Virus record (IMG/VR): IMGVR_UViG_3300036785_000450 | Span: 1-62,593 of that record | Reading direction: 5' to 3' (one strand) | From: a virus | Length of the DNA stretch: 62,593 bases | Part shown: piece after piece, positions 29,264-36,344 of the stretch | How positions within the stretch are numbered: the stretch's first letter is position 1 | Layout: each line of letters starts with the position of its first letter | Translations under genes and position numbers: made by a program | The notes under the pieces: generated by a model | Database searches by the model: none | Told to the model about the DNA's origin: nothing | What the model saw: the letters and a program-made list of their open reading frames with translations, nothing else

Positions 29264-29458
29264 GTGGCGGCGGAACCCACGAAGGAGCCGTCGAAGCTAC
29301 CGTCCAAGATTGACCAGATCCTGGACGAGATCGACCAGGCCCTAGAGGAGAACGACAAGGTCTTGGATGGAGATCTACCCCGACGACTACGACGACCCCG
29401 AGGAGCGAGAAAATCAGTGGGTACTACCCAGCCTCCCGGACCCTGCCCTCGTTCCTGA
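29264..29458 (+). CDS. Pup-like short protein, 64 aa
   Basis: The GTG-started frame contains IDQILDEIDQALEENDKVLD (about residues 16-35), similar to the helical half of the prokaryotic ubiquitin-like protein Pup, but it lacks the C-terminal GGQ/GGE. Its last 28 residues are Arg- and Pro-rich and overlap the next gene in another frame. Real translation is uncertain. Confidence 0.35.
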   Translation: MAAEPTKEPSKLPSKIDQILDEIDQALEENDKVLDGDLPRRLRRPRGARKSVGTTQPPGPCPRS

Positions 29459-29729
29459 CAACACCAAGTCATGCTGGATTTTCTACGCCTGGCGAGGTGA
29501 GCCACGACAGGGCCAGTGGCCCGTCACGGTCGCAGTAACCAGGGAGATCACGGCCCCTTGGCGGCGGGGGCTGGGTATCATGCTCAGGAGAAAAGATCGT
29601 GCCAGTGCGGTCGGTGTCTGGATGCGTGGGAAGCCTCCCCGTATCCTGAGTGACGCACCGGCCGAGCAGGACTGGCACGACGTCGTCACCAGAGCGAACG
29701 ACTTGGAGCGAGGACTTGAGCACAACTGA
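29367..29729 (+). CDS. Hypothetical phage protein, 120 aa
   Basis: An acidic start (EIYPDDYDDPEERENQW), then a mixed core with Trp, then a helix. No family was recognised. It overlaps both neighbours in a different frame (about 90 nt with the first, 14 nt with the next). The ATG is preceded by GGTCTTGGATGG, so no strong ribosome-binding site. Confidence 0.5.
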   Translation: MEIYPDDYDDPEERENQWVLPSLPDPALVPDNTKSCWIFYAWRGEPRQGQWPVTVAVTREITAPWRRGLGIMLRRKDRASAVGVWMRGKPPRILSDAPAEQDWHDVVTRANDLERGLEHN

Positions 29730-30564
29730 GGCTTGGCAGAAGATCTGCGGGGCTACCAAACTGGGCCGGGCAGGAGTGATCCCCGTCTACGACGGCGAGA
29801 CCTGGCGGCTTTTCCGCAACACCGTGACGATCTGGCCGGGCATGGAGACCGCCGCCGACCCTGACAAGGTCGACAGGCTGCGGGAAAATGTCACCAGCTT
29901 GATGGGGCGCTACGCCGAGACCCTTCCTCAACTGGAGAAGCTGGGGATCCGGGTCAAGACCCTGCTGAACCGGCAGATCAAGACCCACGCCGACGTGGTG
30001 ACCTGGGCTGAGTCCATCTTCAACGTCGGGCCATCCACCGGACTGCTGGTCCATGTGGAAGACGCCCTCGCCATGGCCTACGACGACCTCAAGATCCAGG
30101 TCCAGATGGGGCGGCATCCAGCCTTCGTGCTCCCGGCGGCAGCCCGAGGAGCCGGGGTCAGGCAAACGGTGGACTACACCGTGCCCGGGTCCAAGCTCCG
30201 GTACGGCCCCAGGCATGAGTACACCAAGACGGCCTTCTCTCTACAGGCCCCAGGAGCCGCTCAGAGCCACACAGAGGCGACAAGGCGGGCTCAGGCCCAG
30301 GATGTCCTGAGCGGGGCTGTGCGGGGCCGTGGCAGGCCCAGGAAGGACGGTCTGATGCCCGGCTCCAGGGAGGCCAAAGCAGCCGACCGCAAGAAGCGAG
30401 AGCAGGCCAGGACCAGGCAGCAGCGAGAGCGAGCCGTTCGTTCAATTCCCCCCACACGGGGGGAATTGAGCGAGTCAGAGGAAGAGCTAGCCACCATCAC
30501 CGAGCTTCCCCCTCAGCGTCGGGTACTGGCCCGAGTGGGCAACTCTGTCAATGTCAGTTCTTAG
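29716..30564 (+). CDS. AT-hook-bearing phage protein, 282 aa
   Basis: The N-terminal 150 residues are helical; RGRGRPRKDG near residues 202-211 is an AT-hook-type DNA minor-groove motif, followed by a very basic stretch (KAADRKKREQARTRQQRERA). DNA binding is therefore likely. The TTG at 29716 is chosen for its Shine-Dalgarno (GGAGCGAGG) and because it overlaps the previous gene; a GTG at 29650 is an alternative. Confidence 0.55.
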   Translation: MSTTEAWQKICGATKLGRAGVIPVYDGETWRLFRNTVTIWPGMETAADPDKVDRLRENVTSLMGRYAETLPQLEKLGIRVKTLLNRQIKTHADVVTWAESIFNVGPSTGLLVHVEDALAMAYDDLKIQVQMGRHPAFVLPAAARGAGVRQTVDYTVPGSKLRYGPRHEYTKTAFSLQAPGAAQSHTEATRRAQAQDVLSGAVRGRGRPRKDGLMPGSREAKAADRKKREQARTRQQRERAVRSIPPTRGELSESEEELATITELPPQRRVLARVGNSVNVSS

Positions 30565-30799
30565 GGAGTGGCGACGGGACAGACGCGACACCGGCTACTG
30601 GAAGAAGGCCAGAGAACGCTCAGGGTCCATGCGAGAGGCTGAGATCGTCTCCGAGATCGACCTGGCCCTCATGGGCGGCGGTCTGATCATCACCCGGTAC
30701 CGGAGCAGTGATCGGAAGACCCAGCTTGACCAACTGAAGGAGCTACGTCTCAGCCTGGAGGCGTGCCTGGGCATGCTGGAGAACGTCCTACCTGAGTGA
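30551..30799 (+). CDS. Hypothetical charged helical protein, 82 aa
   Basis: Basic N-terminus (REWRRDRRDTGYWKKARERS), then a helix with leucines. No recognised family. The ATG lies 14 nt inside the end of the preceding gene in another frame. Confidence 0.5.
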   Translation: MSVLREWRRDRRDTGYWKKARERSGSMREAEIVSEIDLALMGGGLIITRYRSSDRKTQLDQLKELRLSLEACLGMLENVLPE

Positions 30800-30836
30800 C
30801 GCAAGGGCAGGGTTGGAGCGAACCTAGCGTTGGGGT

Positions 30837-31292
30837 GTGCTCAGTCCTCGACAGTTCGGTGGCCTCAGCGGTGAGTTGCGGAGCAAGGGTGGCTTCACGG
30901 TCAACGTCCACACTGGCGAGCGGCCTACCAGCGGGTACGTGGTGGCTGACCTCCAGGGCGAGAGGAAGATGCCCTTGCGTGGCACCACCGGGCGGGACAT
31001 CCAGGCATATGCCGAGACCAAGGGAGGGAAGCGGCTCACTGGCCCCCACCGGTACCTGGGCGGCTGGGCTGACAAGGGGGCCAAGCCTCAGCAGGCCGTG
31101 CTCGACCGCTCCACCCACTACCCAGAGACACCTTGGGGCCAGAGCAAGTCGTACGTCAGGATGGTGGCGAACTTCCAGAAGGCTGCCTACCACGTCACCA
31201 GCGCCACCAGCGGCACCGACATCGATAACCCGGCACACATGGACGACCCGGTCAAGCGGATGCGGCGGTTCCGGGGAGAGAATGTCGGGTAG
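30837..31292 (+). CDS. Tagged phage protein with GGFTVNVHTG domain, 151 aa
   Basis: Starts VLSPRQFGG (GTG start), which is the core of the shared tag (L-[SN]-x-x-Q-F) without the leading MSxx. The rest (GGFTVNVHTGERPTSGYVVA, YLGGWADKG, then a helical end) resembles a domain I recall from phage polyvalent-type proteins. Function unknown. TAGCGT ends 6 nt before the GTG, so a leaderless message is likely. Confidence 0.6.
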   Translation: MLSPRQFGGLSGELRSKGGFTVNVHTGERPTSGYVVADLQGERKMPLRGTTGRDIQAYAETKGGKRLTGPHRYLGGWADKGAKPQQAVLDRSTHYPETPWGQSKSYVRMVANFQKAAYHVTSATSGTDIDNPAHMDDPVKRMRRFRGENVG

Positions 31293-31479
31293 CTTCCTCG
31301 TAGAGGCGCTTAGCCTCCTCCCGCTGTGCCGCTGACATCGACGGTTCACGCTTGAACTGGTGGCTGTCATACTCGGCTTGCTCAGCCGGGGACATCTGGT
31401 CCCGCCCACGCCAACCATTGTGCGTCAGCCTCTTCCAGACGATGTACCTGTCGTAGCGGGCTGTCTCTTCCTCGTTCAT
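31252..31479 (-). CDS. Hypothetical charged protein, 75 aa
   Basis: Rich in Glu, Arg and Tyr (NEEETARYDRYIVWKRLTHN); no family recognised. ATG at 31479 was chosen; a TTG lies 9 nt upstream. It overlaps the convergent tagged gene by 41 nt at its 3' end. Confidence 0.5.
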   Translation of the reverse strand: MNEEETARYDRYIVWKRLTHNGWRGRDQMSPAEQAEYDSHQFKREPSMSAAQREEAKRLYEEATRHSLPGTAASA

Positions 31480-31498
31480 GTTATTCAAGGTACTACCT

Positions 31499-31807
31499 TC
31501 ACGGACGGGATCTCCTCACCAGTTTTCTGACCGGCTTCTGCTCTGGCGGCTCATGGCTGGACCAGTAGGTCTGGCGGAATGCCTCGACGGCACGCAGGTA
31601 GGCCCGAGAGAAGGCCATGGTGCTCCTGACCGGGAACCGGCGCCTGGCCTCAGCCTCCAGTAGTTCCCACACGGCCTGGAAGGCGCCGTTGTCAAGCTCC
31701 ACGGTGTAGGTGGGCTTGGTGGTGTCGTGCAGCTTCTTGCCCGAGTAGTTGGGCACGGGCGGGGGGCCGAGATCCTTGGGGAAGAGATCCTCGTAGGTCT
31801 CAGCCAT
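31499..31807 (-). CDS. Hypothetical phage protein, 102 aa
   Basis: Acidic N-terminus, then a helical core (AFQAVWELLEAEARRRFPV) and a basic tail (PVRKLVRRSRP). No family recognised. The ATG lies within the end of the zinc-finger gene (8-nt overlap) and is part of the 31.5-32.5 kb minus unit. Confidence 0.55.
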   Translation of the reverse strand: MAETYEDLFPKDLGPPPVPNYSGKKLHDTTKPTYTVELDNGAFQAVWELLEAEARRRFPVRSTMAFSRAYLRAVEAFRQTYWSSHEPPEQKPVRKLVRRSRP

Positions 31808-31988
31808 CGGCTGGCTCCACGTCAGGCTCAGGCCAATCGGGATCACCGACCGGACAGACACAATCGCCTTTGAGTCCCCACAGCTTGCCGCACTTACGGC
31901 AGCGGACATAGTGAGTGACCTTCAGTGGGTTCGGATTAACGACGAGTCTGCGTTTACGCCCGTCAGGGAAGGTGTTCTGTTCGGTCAT
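31800..31988 (-). CDS. Small zinc-ribbon protein, 62 aa
   Basis: Has CRKCGKLWGLKGDCVCPVGD (CxxC...CxC) in the middle, an acidic end, and a basic start. Zinc binding is likely; function unknown. It follows the 176-aa gene by 3 nt. Confidence 0.6.
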   Translation of the reverse strand: MTEQNTFPDGRKRRLVVNPNPLKVTHYVRCRKCGKLWGLKGDCVCPVGDPDWPEPDVEPADG

Positions 31989-31991
31989 GAG

Positions 31992-32522
31992 TCACTCCTC
32001 ACCCTTGAACTCCCGGATCTTCTGGAGGAAGTGATACCGCAGGGCGGTGCTGTCCATCCAGAGGTACTCACTGTCGTCATAGCTCCAGCCCCGGCCCGAT
32101 GTCTTGCGGGCGAAGCGGGGGGCGCCGCCACTGACGGCCAGGGCCAGGTAGTGAAGATACCCGGCGAAGTCCTGGGGCTCCCCGTACTTGGCCTTCAGGG
32201 CGTCGATCTTCTTGGTCAGGCGGCGCAGCGTCTTGACCATGGACTCGGCCCGGCGCACATCCAGGCTGAAGATCTCACGGTACTCCAGGGGCTCACCACA
32301 GTAGAAGTCGCCACTGCTGCTGCCCTTGTCGAGCCAGCCGACCACCTTGAGGTCGGCGTACTCGGCACCACGGTCTCCAAGCCAACTCCACTGACAGTTT
32401 CGGATCTTGTCGTCCTCGATGATGACGGGGTAGACGGTGGCGTCCAGTCGGGTAGGGTCGTACTGGTTGGGGGCGACGTTCACGAGGAAGCGAACGTCCG
32501 GTGTGGTAGCTGTCGTTGCCAT
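31992..32522 (-). CDS. Hypothetical phage protein, 176 aa
   Basis: Beta-rich N-terminus, a long helix (ESMVKTLRRLTKKIDALKAK) and a Tyr/Trp-rich end (GWSYDDSEYLWMDSTALRYH). No family was recognised. The ATG is 6 nt after TATGCT; there is no Shine-Dalgarno. First gene of a three-gene minus unit, opposite the 32627 gene. Confidence 0.65.
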   Translation of the reverse strand: MATTATTPDVRFLVNVAPNQYDPTRLDATVYPVIIEDDKIRNCQWSWLGDRGAEYADLKVVGWLDKGSSSGDFYCGEPLEYREIFSLDVRRAESMVKTLRRLTKKIDALKAKYGEPQDFAGYLHYLALAVSGGAPRFARKTSGRGWSYDDSEYLWMDSTALRYHFLQKIREFKGEE

Positions 32523-32528
32523 GCCACC

Positions 32529-32620
32529 AGCATAGCAGAGTGAGCACTCTAGTGCGGGTCAGGTATTGTGACACCTGTCACAGGAACCCTGTCACATGAA
32601 CCGTGTCACTCTGCTATGCT
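32529..32620. promoter_or_regulatory. Divergent leaderless promoters with tandem TGTCAC operator
   Basis: Minus: TATGCT (32529-32534), 6 nt from ATG, with CTGAC (32558-32562) exactly 23 nt upstream. Plus: TATGCT (32615-32620), 6 nt from ATG. Between them lie three direct copies of [CG]TGTCAC at 32575, 32589 and 32603, a 14-nt period. Both -10 boxes are preceded by CACTCTGC. Confidence 0.65.
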
Positions 32621-32626
32621 TGTCGT

Positions 32627-32854
32627 ATGACTACCACACAGACTGTCGAACAGTTCTGGCGAGAGGTCAACGGCGACCGCTGCCGTTGGCGCACCGCCCG
32701 CAAGCCTCAGTGGTGCGGACATCATCAGAACGGCCAACATGATGCCCAGCAACCAGCCATCCAGATAGGCGACCAGTACCTCGACACTGGTGAGGTAATC
32801 CAAACCTGGGCCACGGCCAAGTGCTGCGCCGACTGCGCCGTCAAGCCAGCATGA
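32627..32854 (+). CDS. Hypothetical Cys/His-containing protein, 75 aa
   Basis: Contains CGHHQNGQHD and a C-terminal KCCADC, suggesting a metal site; no family is recognised. Leaderless ATG after TATGCT. It ends with ATGA overlap to the next gene. Confidence 0.6.
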   Translation: MTTTQTVEQFWREVNGDRCRWRTARKPQWCGHHQNGQHDAQQPAIQIGDQYLDTGEVIQTWATAKCCADCAVKPA

Positions 32855-33516
32855 GGGATGACTTCGCCAAGGTGGCAGAATGGGTACGTCGGGAGAAGCT
32901 GGACATCATCAGACGTGTCCCTGAGGGAACGCCCCCGATTCTGAATGACTGCATCCTGTGCCTGCGCCGAGGTCAGCACCAGTACTCGGTCAAACCTGAC
33001 ATGGATAGTGATCACCCCTGGAGCGCCCTCACCTGGAGCACTGCTTGTCTTGGCTGTGACGAGTACTTCTGGCTCTCTGATGACGGGGAGCGGGTGGTGG
33101 TACAACGATTCACCCTGGGCGATGCCCACGTCGATGCAACGACCGGGTACCCCGTCGACCCCCCCTACCCCACCACCGCTTCCTACCACTACGAACAGCA
33201 GGGAACCACGGTCATCTGGGGCCATGTCTCCGACAAGGATGTGGAACGCTTTTCTTCTACCTGGGAACTCTGGCACGCCAGTCTGGCTGGCTGGAAGATA
33301 GAGAGCGGGACCATGCCTGATGTCATACAGGCACTGCGCCAGAAGGCGGTCAAGGAAGGAATGACTGCGAAGGACCGAGACCAAACGGAATACCAGGGAC
33401 GGGCTCGCTTCGTATCCACTTGCGAGGGTGTGAAGGCGGTCATGTGCAGCAACATGGCTGCGGCGGGACTGAATGCCCTGATCGCATTTCAGGATGGCGA
33501 GGCGTACCGGGCATGA
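32851..33516 (+). CDS. Hypothetical phage protein, 221 aa
   Basis: Helical start, then CILCLRRGQH and CLGCDEYFWLS, likely a zinc ribbon, then a beta-rich region rich in Tyr and a helical C-terminus. No named family. ATG at 32851 overlaps the previous stop. Confidence 0.6.
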   Translation: MRDDFAKVAEWVRREKLDIIRRVPEGTPPILNDCILCLRRGQHQYSVKPDMDSDHPWSALTWSTACLGCDEYFWLSDDGERVVVQRFTLGDAHVDATTGYPVDPPYPTTASYHYEQQGTTVIWGHVSDKDVERFSSTWELWHASLAGWKIESGTMPDVIQALRQKAVKEGMTAKDRDQTEYQGRARFVSTCEGVKAVMCSNMAAAGLNALIAFQDGEAYRA

Positions 33517-33544
33517 CCATGTTCACTCACCCATGTGGTATACT
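33512..33544 (+). promoter_or_regulatory. CATG-rich leaderless promoter
   Basis: TATACT (33539-33544) ends 6 nt before the ATG at 33551, the best -10 in the window. CATG occurs at 33512, 33518 and 33532. TGAC (33514-33517) lies 21 nt upstream of the -10, slightly off the 23-nt rule. Confidence 0.55.
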
Positions 33545-33550
33545 ACGACC

Positions 33551-34000
33551 ATGACCACATTGCTACCACGCCCTGACTACAGCCAGTACCTGCTGGACTC
33601 CCAGAACTACTGGTGCCAGGTCCGAGGCCAGCCCCAGCCACCCGCCCCCACCTACCGGATGGTGGATGGGGAGATGAAGTTGGGCCGGTACGTGGACCCC
33701 TACGGCGCCCTGGGCCTCATGCAGAACCAGAAGGACCGGTGGGCTCACTGGTACACGCGCTTCCTCATCGCAGCCGGATTCGGTGTCCTCATCTCCGGGG
33801 TGGACTTCGTCTTCCTCTTCGTGGCCCTACCCATCCTGGCGACGTGGTACCTCGTCAAGCGGAACCACCACCGCCTCCTCTACGACAGCTACTACAGCCT
33901 CCTCCAGGAGATCAACCAGGCCGGGGAGCCGGTGTGGGCGCCCTTCGACAAGGACCGGCTCGATCAGATCAACCGTCATCCTGCGGCGGTGTGGCCGTGA
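33551..34000 (+). CDS. Membrane protein with hairpin helix pair, 149 aa
   Basis: A soluble N-terminal 60 residues, then hydrophobic segments near residues 74-103 (FLIAAGFGVLISGVDFVFLF, then ALPILATWYLV), probably two membrane passes, then a helical cytoplasmic tail. No family recognised. First gene of a leaderless unit that continues to 35678. Confidence 0.6.
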   Translation: MTTLLPRPDYSQYLLDSQNYWCQVRGQPQPPAPTYRMVDGEMKLGRYVDPYGALGLMQNQKDRWAHWYTRFLIAAGFGVLISGVDFVFLFVALPILATWYLVKRNHHRLLYDSYYSLLQEINQAGEPVWAPFDKDRLDQINRHPAAVWP

Positions 34001-34158
34001 CCGAACAGAACGCCGATTATGGCGTGATCGATCAGGACACGCTGAACAGCTACGACAGGGCGCTCGCACGACTACGAGACGCCCACGAGGACGAGTTCCG
34101 CAGCCTGCTCGCCGTGGAACGAGGCACGCAGATCGACAGTTCTGGTGGTGAGTCATGA
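33997..34158 (+). CDS. Hypothetical helical protein, 53 aa
   Basis: The GTG overlaps the preceding stop (GTGA). Its first 8 residues (VTEQNADY) and last 10 (QIDSSGGES end) match those of the gene at 14638, while the middle is a different helix. The bases around both ends are also nearly identical, so one gene may have exchanged its middle. Confidence 0.55.
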   Translation: MTEQNADYGVIDQDTLNSYDRALARLRDAHEDEFRSLLAVERGTQIDSSGGES

Positions 34159-35147
34159 CCGAGGTCTACCGCCCCATCGACGTGCTCGACAAGCAGGCCC
34201 AGATGGTTCGCTGGTGGAAGACCAGCCAGTACCGGCACAGCTTCGCTGACGCCTTCGGCTACGCCGTCCAGAAGTACCGCAGCACCATGGGCGAGAGCGT
34301 AGACACCTTCATCGCCAGCCGACTCAACGATGCCGAGACCTTCTACGTCAGGTCCAACATCATCGACCGGCTCTGGCACTTCACCGACGTGTACGAGACC
34401 CATGGTCACGAGACCATCGAGTACCAGGACTTGCCCTGCCCCAGGGGATTCATCTTCCTGGAGCGGCCGATCCACATGATCGACGCCCGTGGTCGGGTGT
34501 GCTCGATCAAGATCATCCTGTGGTCCGAGGAGCGGGGCGGGGTGTCCATCGTGGAGTTCAGCGACGCCAAGGATCCCCTGGACGAGATCAACCACCTGGA
34601 CCGGCTGAAGACGGGCAAGCCGACCAGTGACATCACCGAGTACCCGCTCTTCCACATCATGCCCTGGGCCTGGGGCAAGAAGGTCCGCAACCTGACCGTC
34701 GCAGACTTCTCCGAGGACCAGCCCGGCGTCCCCGAAGATACTGAGGCTGACCGGCAGACCATCAGGGACAACATGCCGACTTCAGTCCAAAGCATGGACC
34801 GCTTCAACGGGTTCCTGCTCTCGCTGTGGGAGTTCGTGCAGGAGCAGGTGCCCTACCGCATGCGGGCCGACCGGTACATGCTGAAGCGGCTCCAGCGGGC
34901 GCACAGCCCCATCTCTGAGGTGACCGTCGTTGACCTGCGGCCCGTCGACCAGCCGCCCAAGCACACCGACCCGGACCACGTCCCTGAGACCGTGCTATGG
35001 AGTCACCGCTGGCGAGTGCGTGAGCACAAGCGTCGCTGGATCGACAAGCACGGCAACTACCGGGAGACCACCGTGTCAGCCTGCGTCAAAGGGCCGGAGT
35101 ACCTGCCCCTCATCGAGAAGGATCGGGTTTATCATGTCAAGCGTTAA
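34155..35147 (+). CDS. Conserved actinophage protein, 330 aa
   Basis: A mixed alpha/beta protein whose C-terminus (HRWRVREHKRRWIDKHG, then KGPEYLPLIEKDRVYHVKR) belongs to a widespread phage family in which a W-x-V-R-x-H block is followed by K-G-P-E-x-x-P-L. Function unknown. Coupled to the upstream gene by ATGA. Confidence 0.7.
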   Translation: MTEVYRPIDVLDKQAQMVRWWKTSQYRHSFADAFGYAVQKYRSTMGESVDTFIASRLNDAETFYVRSNIIDRLWHFTDVYETHGHETIEYQDLPCPRGFIFLERPIHMIDARGRVCSIKIILWSEERGGVSIVEFSDAKDPLDEINHLDRLKTGKPTSDITEYPLFHIMPWAWGKKVRNLTVADFSEDQPGVPEDTEADRQTIRDNMPTSVQSMDRFNGFLLSLWEFVQEQVPYRMRADRYMLKRLQRAHSPISEVTVVDLRPVDQPPKHTDPDHVPETVLWSHRWRVREHKRRWIDKHGNYRETTVSACVKGPEYLPLIEKDRVYHVKR

Positions 35148-35157
35148 GGAGAATCGT

Positions 35158-35364
35158 ATGGCCGGAGAAGTCACGCAGAGGATCGTCAGCCGAGTCAGGC
35201 TGGCCGACAATCGAGAGGTGAGGATCACCAGGATCCCGACAGGACTGGGCGAAGACCTGATCCGGGTGGGCCTCAACCTGTTGCCCAACGGAGAGAACAT
35301 GAGCGGGGCCGTCTTCCCGGAGTCCTTTGTGGACGAGGTCATCGCCGCTCTGGAGAAGGTGTGA
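35158..35364 (+). CDS. Hypothetical small protein, 68 aa
   Basis: A beta-rich, basic protein (SRVRLADNREVRITRIPTGL) with a helical end. No family recognised. The ATG has a strong Shine-Dalgarno (AAGGAG, 6 nt upstream). Confidence 0.55.
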   Translation: MAGEVTQRIVSRVRLADNREVRITRIPTGLGEDLIRVGLNLLPNGENMSGAVFPESFVDEVIAALEKV

Positions 35365-35678
35365 TGATGACAGTGGACTCTGACGAGCTACTGGAGATGC
35401 GATGCCGCTGCTGCGGTGTCTTCCTTGGCTACCGTCGCCGCATAGGGCGGTTCGTGTTCTGGTGCAGCGAGGACTGCGCCGACACGCCCATGGCGAAGTG
35501 GGAGGAGTCCCAGCCCAGGGACGAGATGATCGTGGAACTGTACCTCCAGGGCTACGGGGTCATGGAGATCTCGCGCCTGCTGGGCGACTGGCCCTACCAG
35601 TACGTCCAGCAGACCCTGAGTCGCCGGGGCCTCCAAGAGTTCCTGGACAAGTACCACCCGATCCCCAACCTGGCATGA
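35361..35678 (+). CDS. Zinc-finger/HTH-like protein, 105 aa
   Basis: N-terminal CRCCGVFLGYRRR and CSEDC form a possible treble-clef zinc site; residues 50-95 (EMIVELYLQGYGVMEISRLL and SRRGLQEFL) look like a helix-turn-helix of the Gin/sigma type. DNA binding is likely. The GTG start overlaps the previous stop; an ATG follows at 35364. Confidence 0.6.
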   Translation: MMMTVDSDELLEMRCRCCGVFLGYRRRIGRFVFWCSEDCADTPMAKWEESQPRDEMIVELYLQGYGVMEISRLLGDWPYQYVQQTLSRRGLQEFLDKYHPIPNLA

Positions 35679-35731
35679 GTCTGGTACAGTGGCGAGTGCG
35701 GTAGACACATGGTGTGGTAGCCATGGTTCGG

Positions 35732-35766
35732 CAGGAGGCCCTCTTCAAGGGGGCCTCCTGTTTTTT
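35732..35766 (+). terminator. Strong intrinsic terminator
   Basis: CAGGAGGCCC (35732-35741) pairs perfectly with GGGCCTCCTG (35751-35760), loop 9 nt, followed by six T (35761-35766). It ends the 33.5-35.7 kb plus unit and faces the convergent minus gene that stops at 35766. Confidence 0.9.
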
Positions 35767-36023
35767 CAGGCCATCTGACCCACAGGCCCCTCGTCCACCC
35801 GTTCCACTGGGTTTTTGCCAGTGCCGATGGCGCCCATGGCTGCGTGGACCACCTTCCCGCCAATCGACCCCAGGATCTGTGCGCCAGGGATGTCGTTGAA
35901 GTCCTTCAGCATGCCGGGCAGGCCACCACCGGCACCAGCTTCGGCTCCAGCAGCCCCGGCTCCAGCCGCACCTGCTTCTCCAGCACCGGCCTCTAATGCT
36001 GCTGCTGCTGCTATCGGTGGCAT
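35766..36023 (-). CDS. Ala/Gly-rich small protein, 85 aa
   Basis: N-terminal 30 residues are almost entirely Ala, Gly and Glu; the rest has LKDFNDIPGAQILGSIGG, related to the KVRDFNDDEVPAIGGAVQG segment of the protein at 38671-39225. A short membrane-active or virion peptide is possible. ATG 36023 is 6 nt after TAGGCT. Confidence 0.55.
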   Translation of the reverse strand: MPPIAAAAALEAGAGEAGAAGAGAAGAEAGAGGGLPGMLKDFNDIPGAQILGSIGGKVVHAAMGAIGTGKNPVERVDEGPVGQMA

Positions 36024-36029
36024 AGTACG

Positions 36030-36035
36030 AGCCTA
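36030..36035 (-). promoter_or_regulatory. Leaderless -10 of the Ala-rich gene
   Basis: TAGGCT on the minus strand ends 6 nt before the ATG at 36023. It overlaps the region just ahead of the divergent GTG at 36036, where TAGTAC (36023-36028) is a weaker plus-strand candidate. Confidence 0.5.
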
Positions 36036-36341
36036 GTGTGTGACTGGCGAGAGCCCTGTGACTGGCCGGATGCCTTCCTGATCGACCGCCGCCCCGAGCC
36101 GCCCGTGCGGGCCTGCTTCCGACACCTGGGGGTGCTGGTCTTCAGCCCGGGGGTGAACTGGCCGCTCAACCTGGCCTGGCTGGGGGGACCGGCCCTGCCT
36201 CAGGGCCTGGTCATGGCCCGGATCCGCAACTCCTGCATTATCCAGCCCTTCATGGAGACATCCCCACCGTGGATTTTCGGGGTGGTCGAGGAGGATCCCT
36301 GGGGTGACACGGGGGGGCAGGAGGCGGTGGGTAAAACTTAG
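36036..36341 (+). CDS. Hypothetical phage protein, 101 aa
   Basis: Rich in Trp, Pro and Gly, with Cys at the start (CDWREPCDW); no family recognised. The GTG start is 12 nt from the divergent ATG. It ends 3 nt before the SAP-domain gene. Confidence 0.5.
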   Translation: MCDWREPCDWPDAFLIDRRPEPPVRACFRHLGVLVFSPGVNWPLNLAWLGGPALPQGLVMARIRNSCIIQPFMETSPPWIFGVVEEDPWGDTGGQEAVGKT

Positions 36342-36344
36342 GGC

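Noticed and set aside
35714-35899. 61-residue plus-strand frame across the terminator
   Set aside because: It spans a perfect intrinsic terminator and has no ribosome-binding site.
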